NCBI GenBank assembly: GCA_900754275.1
Contig: CAAECF010000067.1
Span: 1-28,193, forward strand
Length of the DNA stretch: 28,193 nucleotides
Origin: an uncultured Collinsella sp.
GTDB lineage: Bacteria > Actinomycetota > Coriobacteriia > Coriobacteriales > Coriobacteriaceae
Direction: 5' to 3'
A model generated the notes under the pieces. It was given only the letters and a program-made list of their open reading frames with translations, was not told the DNA's origin and searched no databases. Shown here piece by piece: positions 1 to 6,902 of the stretch (the stretch's first letter is position 1; the number at the start of each line of letters is the position of its first letter). The position numbers were made by a program, and so were the translations under genes.

Positions 1-47
1 AGGGCCTGACCCCGGAGGAGTTCCGGAATCAGGCCCTCGCGGCCTAG
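1..47 (+). CDS. IS3-family transposase, C-terminal fragment (cut by window edge)
   Basis: Only the last 14 codons are inside the window (frame starting at base 3, stop TAG at 45-47). The visible residues GLTPEEFRNQALAA match the expected tail of an IS3-type OrfB, after the DDE integrase core. The catalytic domain is outside the window. A random 14-codon frame is possible, so the call depends on the tail plus the terminus-like sequence at 85. Confidence 0.45.
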   Translation, partial: GLTPEEFRNQALAA

Positions 48-85
48 TCGCTATTTAGGGCGTCCAAGATTTGGGACGCAGTTCA
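1..85 (+). mobile_element. Right end of an IS3-family (IS150-like) insertion sequence, partial
   Basis: The plus strand opens with a frame ending LTPEEFRNQALAA and a TAG at 45-47, which resembles the C-terminus of IS3-family transposases. About 38 bases later the sequence reaches a terminus ending in CA at 84-85. Read inward on the minus strand it begins TGAACTGCGTCCC, similar in layout to IS150-type terminal repeats (TG start, then a GGAC block). A short hairpin at 60-65/74-79 lies inside this end. The element would run leftward out of the window, so the other end and any target duplication are not visible. It sits about 43 bases past the fhs stop codon, in convergent orientation. The family call rests on recognition of the tail and terminus only. 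Confidence 0.5.
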
Positions 86-128
86 TTGTGGGCACGGCGG
101 GGCGGACAAGCAGCTATGGGCAGCAGGC

Positions 129-1796
129 TTAGAACAGGCCGGTGATGTTGCCGTCGTTGTCGACGTCGATGTTCTCGGCCGCAGGGACCTTGGGCAGGCC
201 CGGCATGGTCAGAACACTGCCAGTCAGTGCGACCACAAAGTGGGCACCGGCGGAAACCTTGAGCTCGCGCACCGTGATGCGGAAGTTCTCGGGAGCGCCC
301 AGGGCCTTGGCGTTGTCGCTAAAGCTGTACTGCGTCTTGGCCACGCACACCGGCAGGTTGCCAAAGCCGTTCTCGCGCAGCTCGGCGAGCTGGCGCTTGG
401 CGGCCGGCGTAAAGTCAACACCGTCGGCGCGGTAGACCTTGGTGGCAATGGCCTCAAGAGCGTCGGCCACATCGGCGCCGTCCTCATAGGCAAACTTGAG
501 CTCGCTCGGCTGCTCAATCAGACGCATGACCTCATCGGCAAGCTCGAGCGCGCCCTCGCCGCCCTTGGCCCAGACCTCGGAAAGCTTAACGTTGACGCCG
601 AGCTTCTGGCACTCGGACTCGATGAGCGCAAGCTCGGCCTCGGTGTCCGTCGGGAAGCGGTTGATGGCGACCACGCAGGGCAGACCATAAACGTTCTGGA
701 TGTTGTCGACGTGACGCAGCAGGTTGGGCATGCCGGCCTTGAGTGCCTCGAGGTTCTCCTCGTTGAGGTCGGCCTTGGCGACGCCACCGTTGTACTTCAG
801 CGCACGAGCGGTCGCGACGACCACGACGGCGCTGGGGCGAACGCCCGTCATACGGCACTTGATGTCGAGGAACTTCTCGGCACCCAGATCGGCACCGAAG
901 CCGGCCTCGGTAATGGCAACATCGCCAAAGCGCATCGCCATACGCGTGGCCATGATAGAGTTGCAGCCGTGGGCGATGTTGGCGAAGGGGCCGCCGTGGA
1001 CAAACGCGGGCGTGCCCTCGAGCGTTTGCACCAGGTTGGGCTTGAGCGCGTCCTTAAGCAACGCGGCCATGGCACCCTGGGCCTTAAGGTCGCGGGCACG
1101 GACGGGCTCGCCGGCAAAGCTGTAGCCGACGACGATCTCGCCCAGGCGCTCCTTGAGGTCGCTGATGCTCGTAGACAGGCACAGGATTGCCATGACCTCG
1201 GAGGCGACGGTGATATCGAAGCCGTCCTCGCGCGGCACGCCCTGGGCCTTACCGCCAATACCGTCGATGACGTGGCGCAGCTGACGGTCGTTCATATCGA
1301 CGACGCGCTTCCAAGTGATGCGTTTAACGTCGATGCCAAGCTGGTTGCCCTGCTGGATGTGGTTATCAAGCATGGCGGCCAGCAGGTTGTTGGCAGCACC
1401 GATGGCATGGAAGTCGCCGGTAAAGTGCAGGTTGATATCCTCCATGGGGATCACCTGAGCCCAGCCGCCGCCGGCAGCACCGCCCTTAACACCAAAGACG
1501 GGGCCGAGCGAAGGCTCGCGCAGGGCCACGGCACTCTTGACGCCGCGACGACGCAGGCCATCGGCCAGACCGATGGTCGTGGTGGTCTTGCCCTCGCCCG
1601 CAGGCGTTGGGTTGATAGCGGTCACGAGGACGAGCTTGGCCTGGTGATCGGTCGGCTCGTTGAGCAGTGAATAGTCGACCTTAGCCTTGTCGAAGCCGTA
1701 CGGAATAAGGTGCTTAACGTCGACGCCGGCGTTCTTGGCCACCTCGGTAATAGGCAGCGGCGTGACAGAACGTGCGATTTCGATGTCAGTAGGCAT
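129..1796 (-). CDS. fhs: Formate--tetrahydrofolate ligase
   Basis: This cytoplasmic enzyme makes 10-formyltetrahydrofolate from formate, ATP and tetrahydrofolate, feeding purine and formyl-methionine synthesis and, in some anaerobes, acetogenic carbon flow. The 555-residue product is the usual family length. The P-loop PTPAGEGKTTT lies at about residues 63-73. The blocks GVKGGAAGGGW and FVHGGPFANIAHGCNS are strongly typical of the family. The frame is open 25 codons further upstream, but the start MPTDIEIARS is preferred: AAAGGA lies about 7 bases before its ATG, and the upstream residues are unlike the family. It is transcribed alone, with a promoter candidate and an RBS-covering hairpin in a leader of about 34 bases. 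An IS end lies beyond its stop. Confidence is high. Confidence 0.97.
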   Translation of the reverse strand: MPTDIEIARSVTPLPITEVAKNAGVDVKHLIPYGFDKAKVDYSLLNEPTDHQAKLVLVTAINPTPAGEGKTTTTIGLADGLRRRGVKSAVALREPSLGPVFGVKGGAAGGGWAQVIPMEDINLHFTGDFHAIGAANNLLAAMLDNHIQQGNQLGIDVKRITWKRVVDMNDRQLRHVIDGIGGKAQGVPREDGFDITVASEVMAILCLSTSISDLKERLGEIVVGYSFAGEPVRARDLKAQGAMAALLKDALKPNLVQTLEGTPAFVHGGPFANIAHGCNSIMATRMAMRFGDVAITEAGFGADLGAEKFLDIKCRMTGVRPSAVVVVATARALKYNGGVAKADLNEENLEALKAGMPNLLRHVDNIQNVYGLPCVVAINRFPTDTEAELALIESECQKLGVNVKLSEVWAKGGEGALELADEVMRLIEQPSELKFAYEDGADVADALEAIATKVYRADGVDFTPAAKRQLAELRENGFGNLPVCVAKTQYSFSDNAKALGAPENFRITVRELKVSAGAHFVVALTGSVLTMPGLPKVPAAENIDVDNDGNITGLF

Positions 1797-1800
1797 GGGC

Positions 1801-1845
1801 GGTCCTTTCGTTACCGAATGAGAAAAAGACCAATTCAGCATAGCA
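1801..1845 (-). promoter_or_regulatory. Extended -10 promoter and RBS-sequestering leader hairpin of fhs
   Basis: On the minus strand TGC-TATGCT (1845-1837) forms an extended -10 element; no convincing -35 is seen. The predicted start of transcription is near 1830. The leader can fold so that GGTCTTTTT (1831-1823) pairs with GAAAGGACC (1809-1801), with two G-U pairs and a 13-base loop. The second arm contains the Shine-Dalgarno AAAGGA of fhs, so the folded leader would hide the ribosome-binding site. No match to a known riboswitch class was recognised. Confidence 0.45.
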
Positions 1846-1940
1846 CGGGCGCGCAATAGTAAAACGCCCATAACCGATGAACGGCGATATGTTTACCCGA
1901 TGCCCGGCGATAGCCCAACAGCCCGCCAAAACAAAGCGCC

Positions 1941-3008
1941 CTAAACGGTAGGTTCAATCCCCAGGTGCTCAAAGGTGCGCAGGGTTGCCTGACGGCCCTG
2001 CGGCGTACGAATCATCAACCCGCACTGCAGCAAATAGGGCTCATAGACATCCTCGAGCGTGCCCGGGTCCTCGCCCACCGCGCTGGCAAGGGTCGTAAGT
2101 CCCACGGCACGACCGGAGAACGTCTTGGCAAGCGTCTCCAAGATACGAATATCCATCCAGTCCAGGCCGAGCTCGTCGATCTCGAAGAACTCGAGCGCCT
2201 GGCGACAGATATCGAGCTCGATGGGACCGTTGCCGCGCACCTGTGCGTAATCGCGCACGCGCTTGAGCAGGCGGTTGGCAAGACGCGGCGTGCCGCGCGA
2301 ACGCGAGCCGATCTCAAGTGCACTGGGATGGTCGATCGCCACGCCCAGAATAGTTGCCGAGCGCGTCACAATCTGCGCGAGCTCTTCGACCGTGTAGTAA
2401 TCCAGGCGATATGAAATGCCAAAGCGGTCGCGCAACGGGCCGGTCAACATGCCTGAGCGGGTCGTTGCTGCTACCAGCGTAAACTTGGGGATATCCAGGC
2501 GAATCGAGCGCGCCGCCGGACCCTTGCCAATCACGATATCGAGGGCAAAGTCCTCCATCGCGGGGTACAGGACTTCCTCGACCGAACGGTTGAGGCGGTG
2601 GATCTCGTCGATAAACAGCACATCACCCGGCTGCAAGTTGGTAAGGATGGCCGCCAGGTCGCCCGTACGCGCGATGGCCGGGCCACTCGTCGTTTTTATC
2701 TGAGCGCCCAACTCGTTGGCGATTACGGTGGCCAGCGTGGTCTTGCCCAGGCCCGGAGGACCCGAGAAGATCACGTGGTCGAGCGTCTCCCCACGGCTCT
2801 GCGCCGCTTCGATCAACACGCGCAGGCTCTGCTTGATATGCTCCTGGCCGCAGTAATCGTCCAGGCGCTGGGGGCGCAAAGTGCGATCGACATCGAGGTC
2901 CTCGGCCGTCAGCTCCGAGCCCACCATGCGCTCGCCGTGCGCCATGGATGCCGCCGGCGAGTTGCCGGGCGTCGCCCACAGGTCCTGAGAGTCATCGGCT
3001 TCCCACAT
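1941..3008 (-). CDS. ruvB: Holliday junction branch migration ATPase RuvB
   Basis: RuvB is the hexameric AAA+ motor that, with RuvA, drives branch migration of Holliday junctions during recombination repair. The 355-residue protein shows Walker A GPPGLGKT at residues 83-90, Walker B with DEIH at 134-137, the GPLRDRFG arginine-finger region, and the C-terminal winged-helix signature around GLTTLASAVGEDPGTLEDVYEPYLLQ (split here into overlapping short motifs). The N-terminus is about 20 residues longer than in E. coli. The ATG start shares its A with the ruvA stop codon (TGATG), implying translational coupling; a GTG one codon upstream at 3011 is an alternative. It is the last gene of the ruvC-ruvA-ruvB operon. 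Confidence 0.97.
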   Translation of the reverse strand: MWEADDSQDLWATPGNSPAASMAHGERMVGSELTAEDLDVDRTLRPQRLDDYCGQEHIKQSLRVLIEAAQSRGETLDHVIFSGPPGLGKTTLATVIANELGAQIKTTSGPAIARTGDLAAILTNLQPGDVLFIDEIHRLNRSVEEVLYPAMEDFALDIVIGKGPAARSIRLDIPKFTLVAATTRSGMLTGPLRDRFGISYRLDYYTVEELAQIVTRSATILGVAIDHPSALEIGSRSRGTPRLANRLLKRVRDYAQVRGNGPIELDICRQALEFFEIDELGLDWMDIRILETLAKTFSGRAVGLTTLASAVGEDPGTLEDVYEPYLLQCGLMIRTPQGRQATLRTFEHLGIEPTV

Positions 3009-3628
3009 CACGCATCCATTCCGAGTCGCTTAAGCGCCGCGCCGAGCAAATCCTCGACACGCATATCCTGCCCATCATACCCGCTCAGAGCGACATCGGT
3101 CTCCTGCGGGCTAAAGCCCATGGAAAGGAGTGCCGCACGGGCGTCATCGATCGCCGAAGGAGCGGCGGCGGGCACGGGCATCGCAACCTGACCGGGGATC
3201 GCATCGACCGGCACAAAGCCCTTGTCCTTGGCAAAGGTGCTCTTGAGCTCCAAGATGAGGCGCTGGGCGGTCTTTTTGCCCACGCCGGGCACCTTGGCCA
3301 TGCCCTTGTCGTCCTCGGCCATCACCAGGGAATACAGCTGTCCCACGGTATAGGTGGAAAGTACGGCGAGCGCCAAGCGCGGGCCAACGCCCGAGACGGA
3401 CACAAGCCGGTCGAACATCGTGCGCTCATCCTTAGAGGAAAAACCGAAAAGTGTCATAGCGTCCTCGCGCACCTGCATACGGGTATAGAGGCGCACCTCA
3501 CCGCCGGGCGTAGGCAGCGTGGCCGCAGTGCCGCCAGAAATGCCGAGTTCAAAGCCAACGCCCGACACGTCGACGACAGCAGAGCTCATCGTGGCCTCGA
3601 CAAGCGTTCCGTGGAGCTGGGAAATCAT
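3008..3628 (-). CDS. ruvA: Holliday junction DNA-binding protein RuvA
   Basis: RuvA binds the four-way junction as a tetramer and loads RuvB. The 206-residue product begins MISQLHGTLVEA (OB-fold domain I), has the two helix-hairpin-helix motifs VSGVGPRLALAVLS and VPGVGKKTAQRLILEL in domain II, and ends with a domain III that contacts RuvB (DDARAALLSMGFSPQE onward). The long frame extends about 80 codons upstream inside ruvC, but those residues are out-of-frame shadow. The ATG at 3628 overlaps the ruvC stop as TGATG, and the gene ends in the same kind of overlap with ruvB. All three genes are therefore likely to be made together. Confidence 0.97.
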   Translation of the reverse strand: MISQLHGTLVEATMSSAVVDVSGVGFELGISGGTAATLPTPGGEVRLYTRMQVREDAMTLFGFSSKDERTMFDRLVSVSGVGPRLALAVLSTYTVGQLYSLVMAEDDKGMAKVPGVGKKTAQRLILELKSTFAKDKGFVPVDAIPGQVAMPVPAAAPSAIDDARAALLSMGFSPQETDVALSGYDGQDMRVEDLLGAALKRLGMDA

Positions 3629-4149
3629 CAGTATCCGGTTCCTCTCTGTTGATAGAACTCGCCACCGGTGAGGGCGCGGGTGCGGCTGAGGTTTACGTGG
3701 CAGATGGCGCAAGCCAGGGCATCGGCGGCATGGTCGGGATGAGGGTCGTGGTCGAGCTGCGTGAGCGTGCGCACCATGTAGGCGACCTGCCGCTTGTCCG
3801 CGGCGCCGGTACCCACCACAGCCTGCTTGATCTGCATAGGCGTGTACTCGCCGATCTCGAGCGCGCACTCCGAAAGCGCCACGAGCGCGGCACCGCGGGC
3901 ATGTGCCGTGGGGATTGCCGAGCGGACATTAGCGCCAAAGTAGATGCTCTCGATAGCAGCAGTATCGGGTCGATAACGCTCCACGACGCCCTTGAGGTCG
4001 CGGGCGATATGCGACAGGCGCACCGCGAGCGGACTACCCGCGCTGGTCTCGATACAACCGTAGGCACGGCAGCGAACCTCGCCGCGCCGCTCCTCGATAA
4101 TCCCCCAACCCGTATGGGCCAAACCGGGGTCGATACCCAAAATGACCAA
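3628..4149 (-). CDS. ruvC: Crossover junction endodeoxyribonuclease RuvC
   Basis: RuvC resolves Holliday junctions by symmetric nicking. The 173-residue protein has the RNase H-like fold motifs and the acidic catalytic set: D7 in ILGIDPG, E67 in AAIESIYF, and H140/D143 in HPDHAADALA. The start is TTG at 4149: the frame begins LGIDPG immediately, no ATG or GTG is available nearby, and a strong GGGGAGG lies 5 bases upstream. It heads the ruvCAB operon, the usual actinobacterial order. Its promoter carries a LexA-type palindrome. The C-terminal tail beyond the catalytic H/D motif is short and unremarkable. Confidence 0.96.
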   Translation of the reverse strand: MVILGIDPGLAHTGWGIIEERRGEVRCRAYGCIETSAGSPLAVRLSHIARDLKGVVERYRPDTAAIESIYFGANVRSAIPTAHARGAALVALSECALEIGEYTPMQIKQAVVGTGAADKRQVAYMVRTLTQLDHDPHPDHAADALACAICHVNLSRTRALTGGEFYQQRGTGY

Positions 4150-4204
4150 GCCAACCTCCCCTCGTCACAAGTACAGCACAAGGCAAGGCCCCGAGCATCA
4201 TTCA

Positions 4205-4227
4205 CGAACGTCTGTTCTAGAATAACA
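4205..4227 (-). promoter_or_regulatory. ruvCAB promoter with LexA/SOS box
   Basis: The plus strand reads CGAAC-GTCT-GTTCT at 4205-4218, which matches the Gram-positive LexA pattern GAAC-N4-GTTC. On the minus strand an extended -10, TGT-TATTCT (4227-4219), directly abuts the box, so the predicted transcription start near 4212 falls inside it. A bound repressor would block initiation. The ruv genes are LexA targets in several bacteria, which fits. The two-base deviation from the Bacillus consensus (third N base and last C) and the lack of a clear -35 are the weak points. Confidence 0.65.
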
Positions 4228-4286
4228 CAACGGGGCCAAGATGCTTAGTTGAAGTGTCGGGGTTGGAAGCGAATCCTATCCCATAG

Positions 4287-6272
4287 TTAGTTTTGAGAGA
4301 AAAAGGGAAACTGCCTCGGATCCACCGGCGGATGCGGCATCGGGCCACCCTGGGGCCCACCCTGCGGGCCACCCTGGCCGCCCATCATCTTATCGATGGC
4401 GTCCTGGACCTCGCCCTCAAACTTCTTCATACCCTCGTGCAGGCGGCGCTGGCCGTCCTCGGAGCGCAGCTCCTCCATCTGCTCGGGCGAAATACCCAGT
4501 AGCTCGCCCAGCACGCCCATCATCTCGTTTCGCACGCGCTCGCTCGTATCCTCGTCAGCAAAACGGCGCACCTCGGCGCGCGCCAGCGAATCGACCGTCA
4601 TACGCTCCTTGCCGTTAAGCCCCAGGTCGGACCACGCGAGCATGTACGGCCAGGCGCGCTCGACAAACGAACGGGCTGAGACGATCGACGCCGTCGGCAG
4701 CATGCGGCGGGCGGCCTCGCCCTGACGCACGAGCATCAGCAGCAGCGAGCAGGCCTCAGGCTTGCCAGCGGCCATCGGGATGTCGTCGAAAGATCGATTG
4801 CGGTCCACGTGCGCCTCGAGCGCGCCATCGACCTCACCCGGCTCAAGCCCGCCGAGCAGCTGTGCCGCGCGGTCGAGCATATCGACCGGACCGTCGAGCG
4901 TCGAGAGCGCCTGCGCCAGCACTCGCTCCATACAATCTTCCACCGCGTTGAGCGTCACGAGCTCTTGGGGCACCACGGCAGACGTGCGGTTGCGCACACG
5001 CGCCACAAACTCAAGCGTCGACAGGTACACATCGCCAAAGGGCGCGTAATCGCCCTGGTAGCCGCCGCAAAGCGCCGGCGCCGCCAGCGCGTACTCGGTT
5101 TTGGACAGCGGGCTCAGCGCCATCGCACCCAGCTCGAGCGCCGTGTCCTCCAGCATGAGGCCCAGCGTGCGCGAGCGCAGACGCTCGGTATCGCCCGCCG
5201 ACACGTCGCGATCGAGCACACGCGCCGCATCCGGTGCATCGCGCTCGACGGTGCGAATGTGCAGACGCTCGGCGATGGCGCGGACGGCGGCACAGCGGGC
5301 AGCCTCGGCCTCTTCCTGCGCCGGCGTAAAGATACGGTTGCGCCCCAGCACCAGGCCAATCACATTACGCGGGCCCAGAGCGTCGACGGTCAGCGCCGCC
5401 AGCAGGGACGACGGCAAGTCGCCCTCGAGCGCCACCACAGCACGCGACGCACCGTGGGCTCGGGCGTTGTCGCGCACGGCGAGCACCAGCGCCTGCCACA
5501 GCCACTCCTCGGAACGGAACTCGGGCAGTTCGTGATCTTCCAGGGCATCGAGCATCACGCCGCGCTGAATCTCCTGAACCAGCAGGCTCTCCTCAAAACA
5601 CGGCGCCTGGGCCACCACACGACCACAGTCGTCGAGCACAAACGAACCGCCGGTATACACCGACTCGTCATAAGCACCGACCGGCGCCATACAGGCAAAC
5701 CACACGCTGCGCTTGGATGCGATCTTGCGGTAGGCGCCGCTGCGAACGGCGGCAATGGCGGCAGTCTCGCGGTCGGTCATGTCAAACGCATTGAATTGGA
5801 AATACGCAATGAGGTCAACACCGGTCGGCAACATCTCGAGTTCGCGGTCCAAGTCAAAAATCACGGCGATGCGCACGCCGTCCACGTCGAACACCGGCGG
5901 CGCCCAACGCGTGTCGTTGTTCTCGCCACGCTGCAGGGCAATGCTCGAACGCGCCGGCACCACATGACCGTCCTTGAGCATCATGTAGTCGAGCAGCGGC
6001 TGACCCTCAAACGAAACCGCCGCGGGCACGATGCAGATCATGTCAAGCTCCTGGATGCGCTCGGCGACACCAGTCAAGCCGGCAAGCATGTCGTGCTCAA
6101 AGTCGGCAGCGCCCACCAGGCCACCGGGCATGGCGCCCATAAAGAGCGGAGCCGGAACGCACAGCACGCGCGCCCCGCGCTCGTGGGCCAGACGAGCCTG
6201 GTCCTCGATGCGGCCGCAAATGCCCTCAATATCACCCAGGCGCATATCGATCTGTGCAAGCGCGAGCTTCAT
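4287..6272 (-). CDS. NAD synthetase-like protein (nitrilase + NadE domains), apparently without either active site
   Basis: The 661-residue product aligns by eye along its length with glutamine-dependent NAD+ synthetase. Residues 1-250 are a nitrilase-like glutaminase domain (MKLALAQIDMRLGD start; a YDESVYTGGSFVLDD block typical of NadE). Residues about 265-560 resemble the ATP-pyrophosphatase synthetase domain, including SKTEYALAAPALCGGYQGDYAPFGDVY. The catalytic positions are lost. The Glu of the PEL motif is A41, the Lys is A107, the Cys of ICED is F139, and the SGGxDSS loop reads EGDLPSS at 283-289. A C-terminal extension adds a charged helical region and a GGPQ-repeat tail rich in Pro and Gly. 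The start ATG has AAAGG about 9 bases upstream. It lies between the superoxide reductase gene and ruvC. Function is unknown; a scaffold or regulatory pseudoenzyme is inference. Confidence 0.8.
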   Translation of the reverse strand: MKLALAQIDMRLGDIEGICGRIEDQARLAHERGARVLCVPAPLFMGAMPGGLVGAADFEHDMLAGLTGVAERIQELDMICIVPAAVSFEGQPLLDYMMLKDGHVVPARSSIALQRGENNDTRWAPPVFDVDGVRIAVIFDLDRELEMLPTGVDLIAYFQFNAFDMTDRETAAIAAVRSGAYRKIASKRSVWFACMAPVGAYDESVYTGGSFVLDDCGRVVAQAPCFEESLLVQEIQRGVMLDALEDHELPEFRSEEWLWQALVLAVRDNARAHGASRAVVALEGDLPSSLLAALTVDALGPRNVIGLVLGRNRIFTPAQEEAEAARCAAVRAIAERLHIRTVERDAPDAARVLDRDVSAGDTERLRSRTLGLMLEDTALELGAMALSPLSKTEYALAAPALCGGYQGDYAPFGDVYLSTLEFVARVRNRTSAVVPQELVTLNAVEDCMERVLAQALSTLDGPVDMLDRAAQLLGGLEPGEVDGALEAHVDRNRSFDDIPMAAGKPEACSLLLMLVRQGEAARRMLPTASIVSARSFVERAWPYMLAWSDLGLNGKERMTVDSLARAEVRRFADEDTSERVRNEMMGVLGELLGISPEQMEELRSEDGQRRLHEGMKKFEGEVQDAIDKMMGGQGGPQGGPQGGPMPHPPVDPRQFPFFSQN

Positions 6273-6311
6273 GGCTCAGCCCTTTCCGTCGTAAACCATC
6301 GAAATCGTAGT

Positions 6312-6343
6312 AAAAGCGCCGGCCGCATGATGCAGTCGGCGCT
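6312..6343 (-). terminator. Intrinsic terminator-like hairpin between the superoxide reductase and NAD-synthetase-like genes
   Basis: Minus strand AGCGCCG (6343-6337) pairs with CGGCGCT (6321-6315), with a smaller GCAT/ATGC stem in the loop, followed by TTT then ACT. It could end transcription of the superoxide reductase gene. It lies only about 40 bases before the next start codon, so a promoter for that gene would have to lie upstream of the hairpin; TATCAT at 6369-6364 is a weak candidate. The T-run is short. Confidence 0.45.
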
Positions 6344-6389
6344 CGCATGTGCATATGCTAGCTATGATACCCCGAGCGGGGGCGCGCTC

Positions 6390-6752
6390 CTAGAACGTCG
6401 CGGACCACAGCCCGTGCAGGTTGCAGTAGGCATAGACGGTACCGGTCTTGGAACCGCCGGCAAAAAACGTCGCGGGCTTCATGCCGGGCTCAAGGTAATG
6501 GACCTCTAAGCGGCCCTCGGCCTCAAGGGCGATCCACTCAATATAGTGCTCGGGCAGGCTGGGGTGCTCGACCGAGCCAACGCGTGCGCGAATCACGTGA
6601 CCGTCGCGCTCGGTCTCGACAACAGGCACGTGCTTCTCGTGCGCCGCGTCCTCAGTGTTTGCGGTCAGTTCCGTGCAACCGGCAGGGGTTGCAACGTCGT
6701 TGCCAAGGGCGGCAATGAGCTTACCGTCGGGGTCCTTAAAGAATTTCGCCAT
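6390..6752 (-). CDS. Superoxide reductase (desulfoferrodoxin/neelaredoxin family)
   Basis: This small cytoplasmic non-heme iron protein reduces superoxide to hydrogen peroxide, a typical anaerobe defence that avoids producing oxygen. The 120-residue product has all expected ligands of the active iron: H41 in EKHVP, H63 in VEHPS, H69 in EHYIEW, and C110/H113 in YCNLHGLW; the nearby K40 is also present. The N-terminal stretch matches the linker of two-iron desulfoferrodoxins but has only one cysteine (C26), so the desulforedoxin iron site is absent and this is a one-iron enzyme. The start MAKFFKDPDG follows AAAGGAG at good spacing; the longer upstream frame is not family-like. It appears to be a single-gene unit behind a leader with an inverted repeat. 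Confidence 0.92.
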   Translation of the reverse strand: MAKFFKDPDGKLIAALGNDVATPAGCTELTANTEDAAHEKHVPVVETERDGHVIRARVGSVEHPSLPEHYIEWIALEAEGRLEVHYLEPGMKPATFFAGGSKTGTVYAYCNLHGLWSATF

Positions 6753-6785
6753 GATGTTCTCCTTTGCTGACGTGCCAATGTTCTT

Positions 6786-6819
6786 GATGGTTCTTATGCC
6801 CAAAGGCAGACAAACCATC
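6786..6819 (-). promoter_or_regulatory. Inverted repeat upstream of the superoxide reductase gene
   Basis: GATGGTT (6819-6813 on the minus strand) and AACCATC (6792-6786) are perfect 7-base arms around a 20-base loop that itself contains GCC-TTT-GGC. The structure ends about 34 bases before the start codon. It could be an operator or a leader hairpin. No known oxidative-stress regulator motif (for example PerR-type TTATAAT-N-ATTATAA) is recognised here. Confidence 0.3.
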
Positions 6820-6902
6820 CACGGCATTGCAAATGAACACATAACGGGCGGGGACGATGGGGCAGCGTGCGCTATCCGCCCTGGCGGCCCCACCCGAGCG
6901 GG

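Noticed and set aside
1..37. Long hairpin AGGGCCTGA/TCAGGCCCT as the fhs terminator
   Set aside because: It lies inside a frame that looks like a transposase tail, and no T-run is visible on the plus side; the minus side leaves the window.
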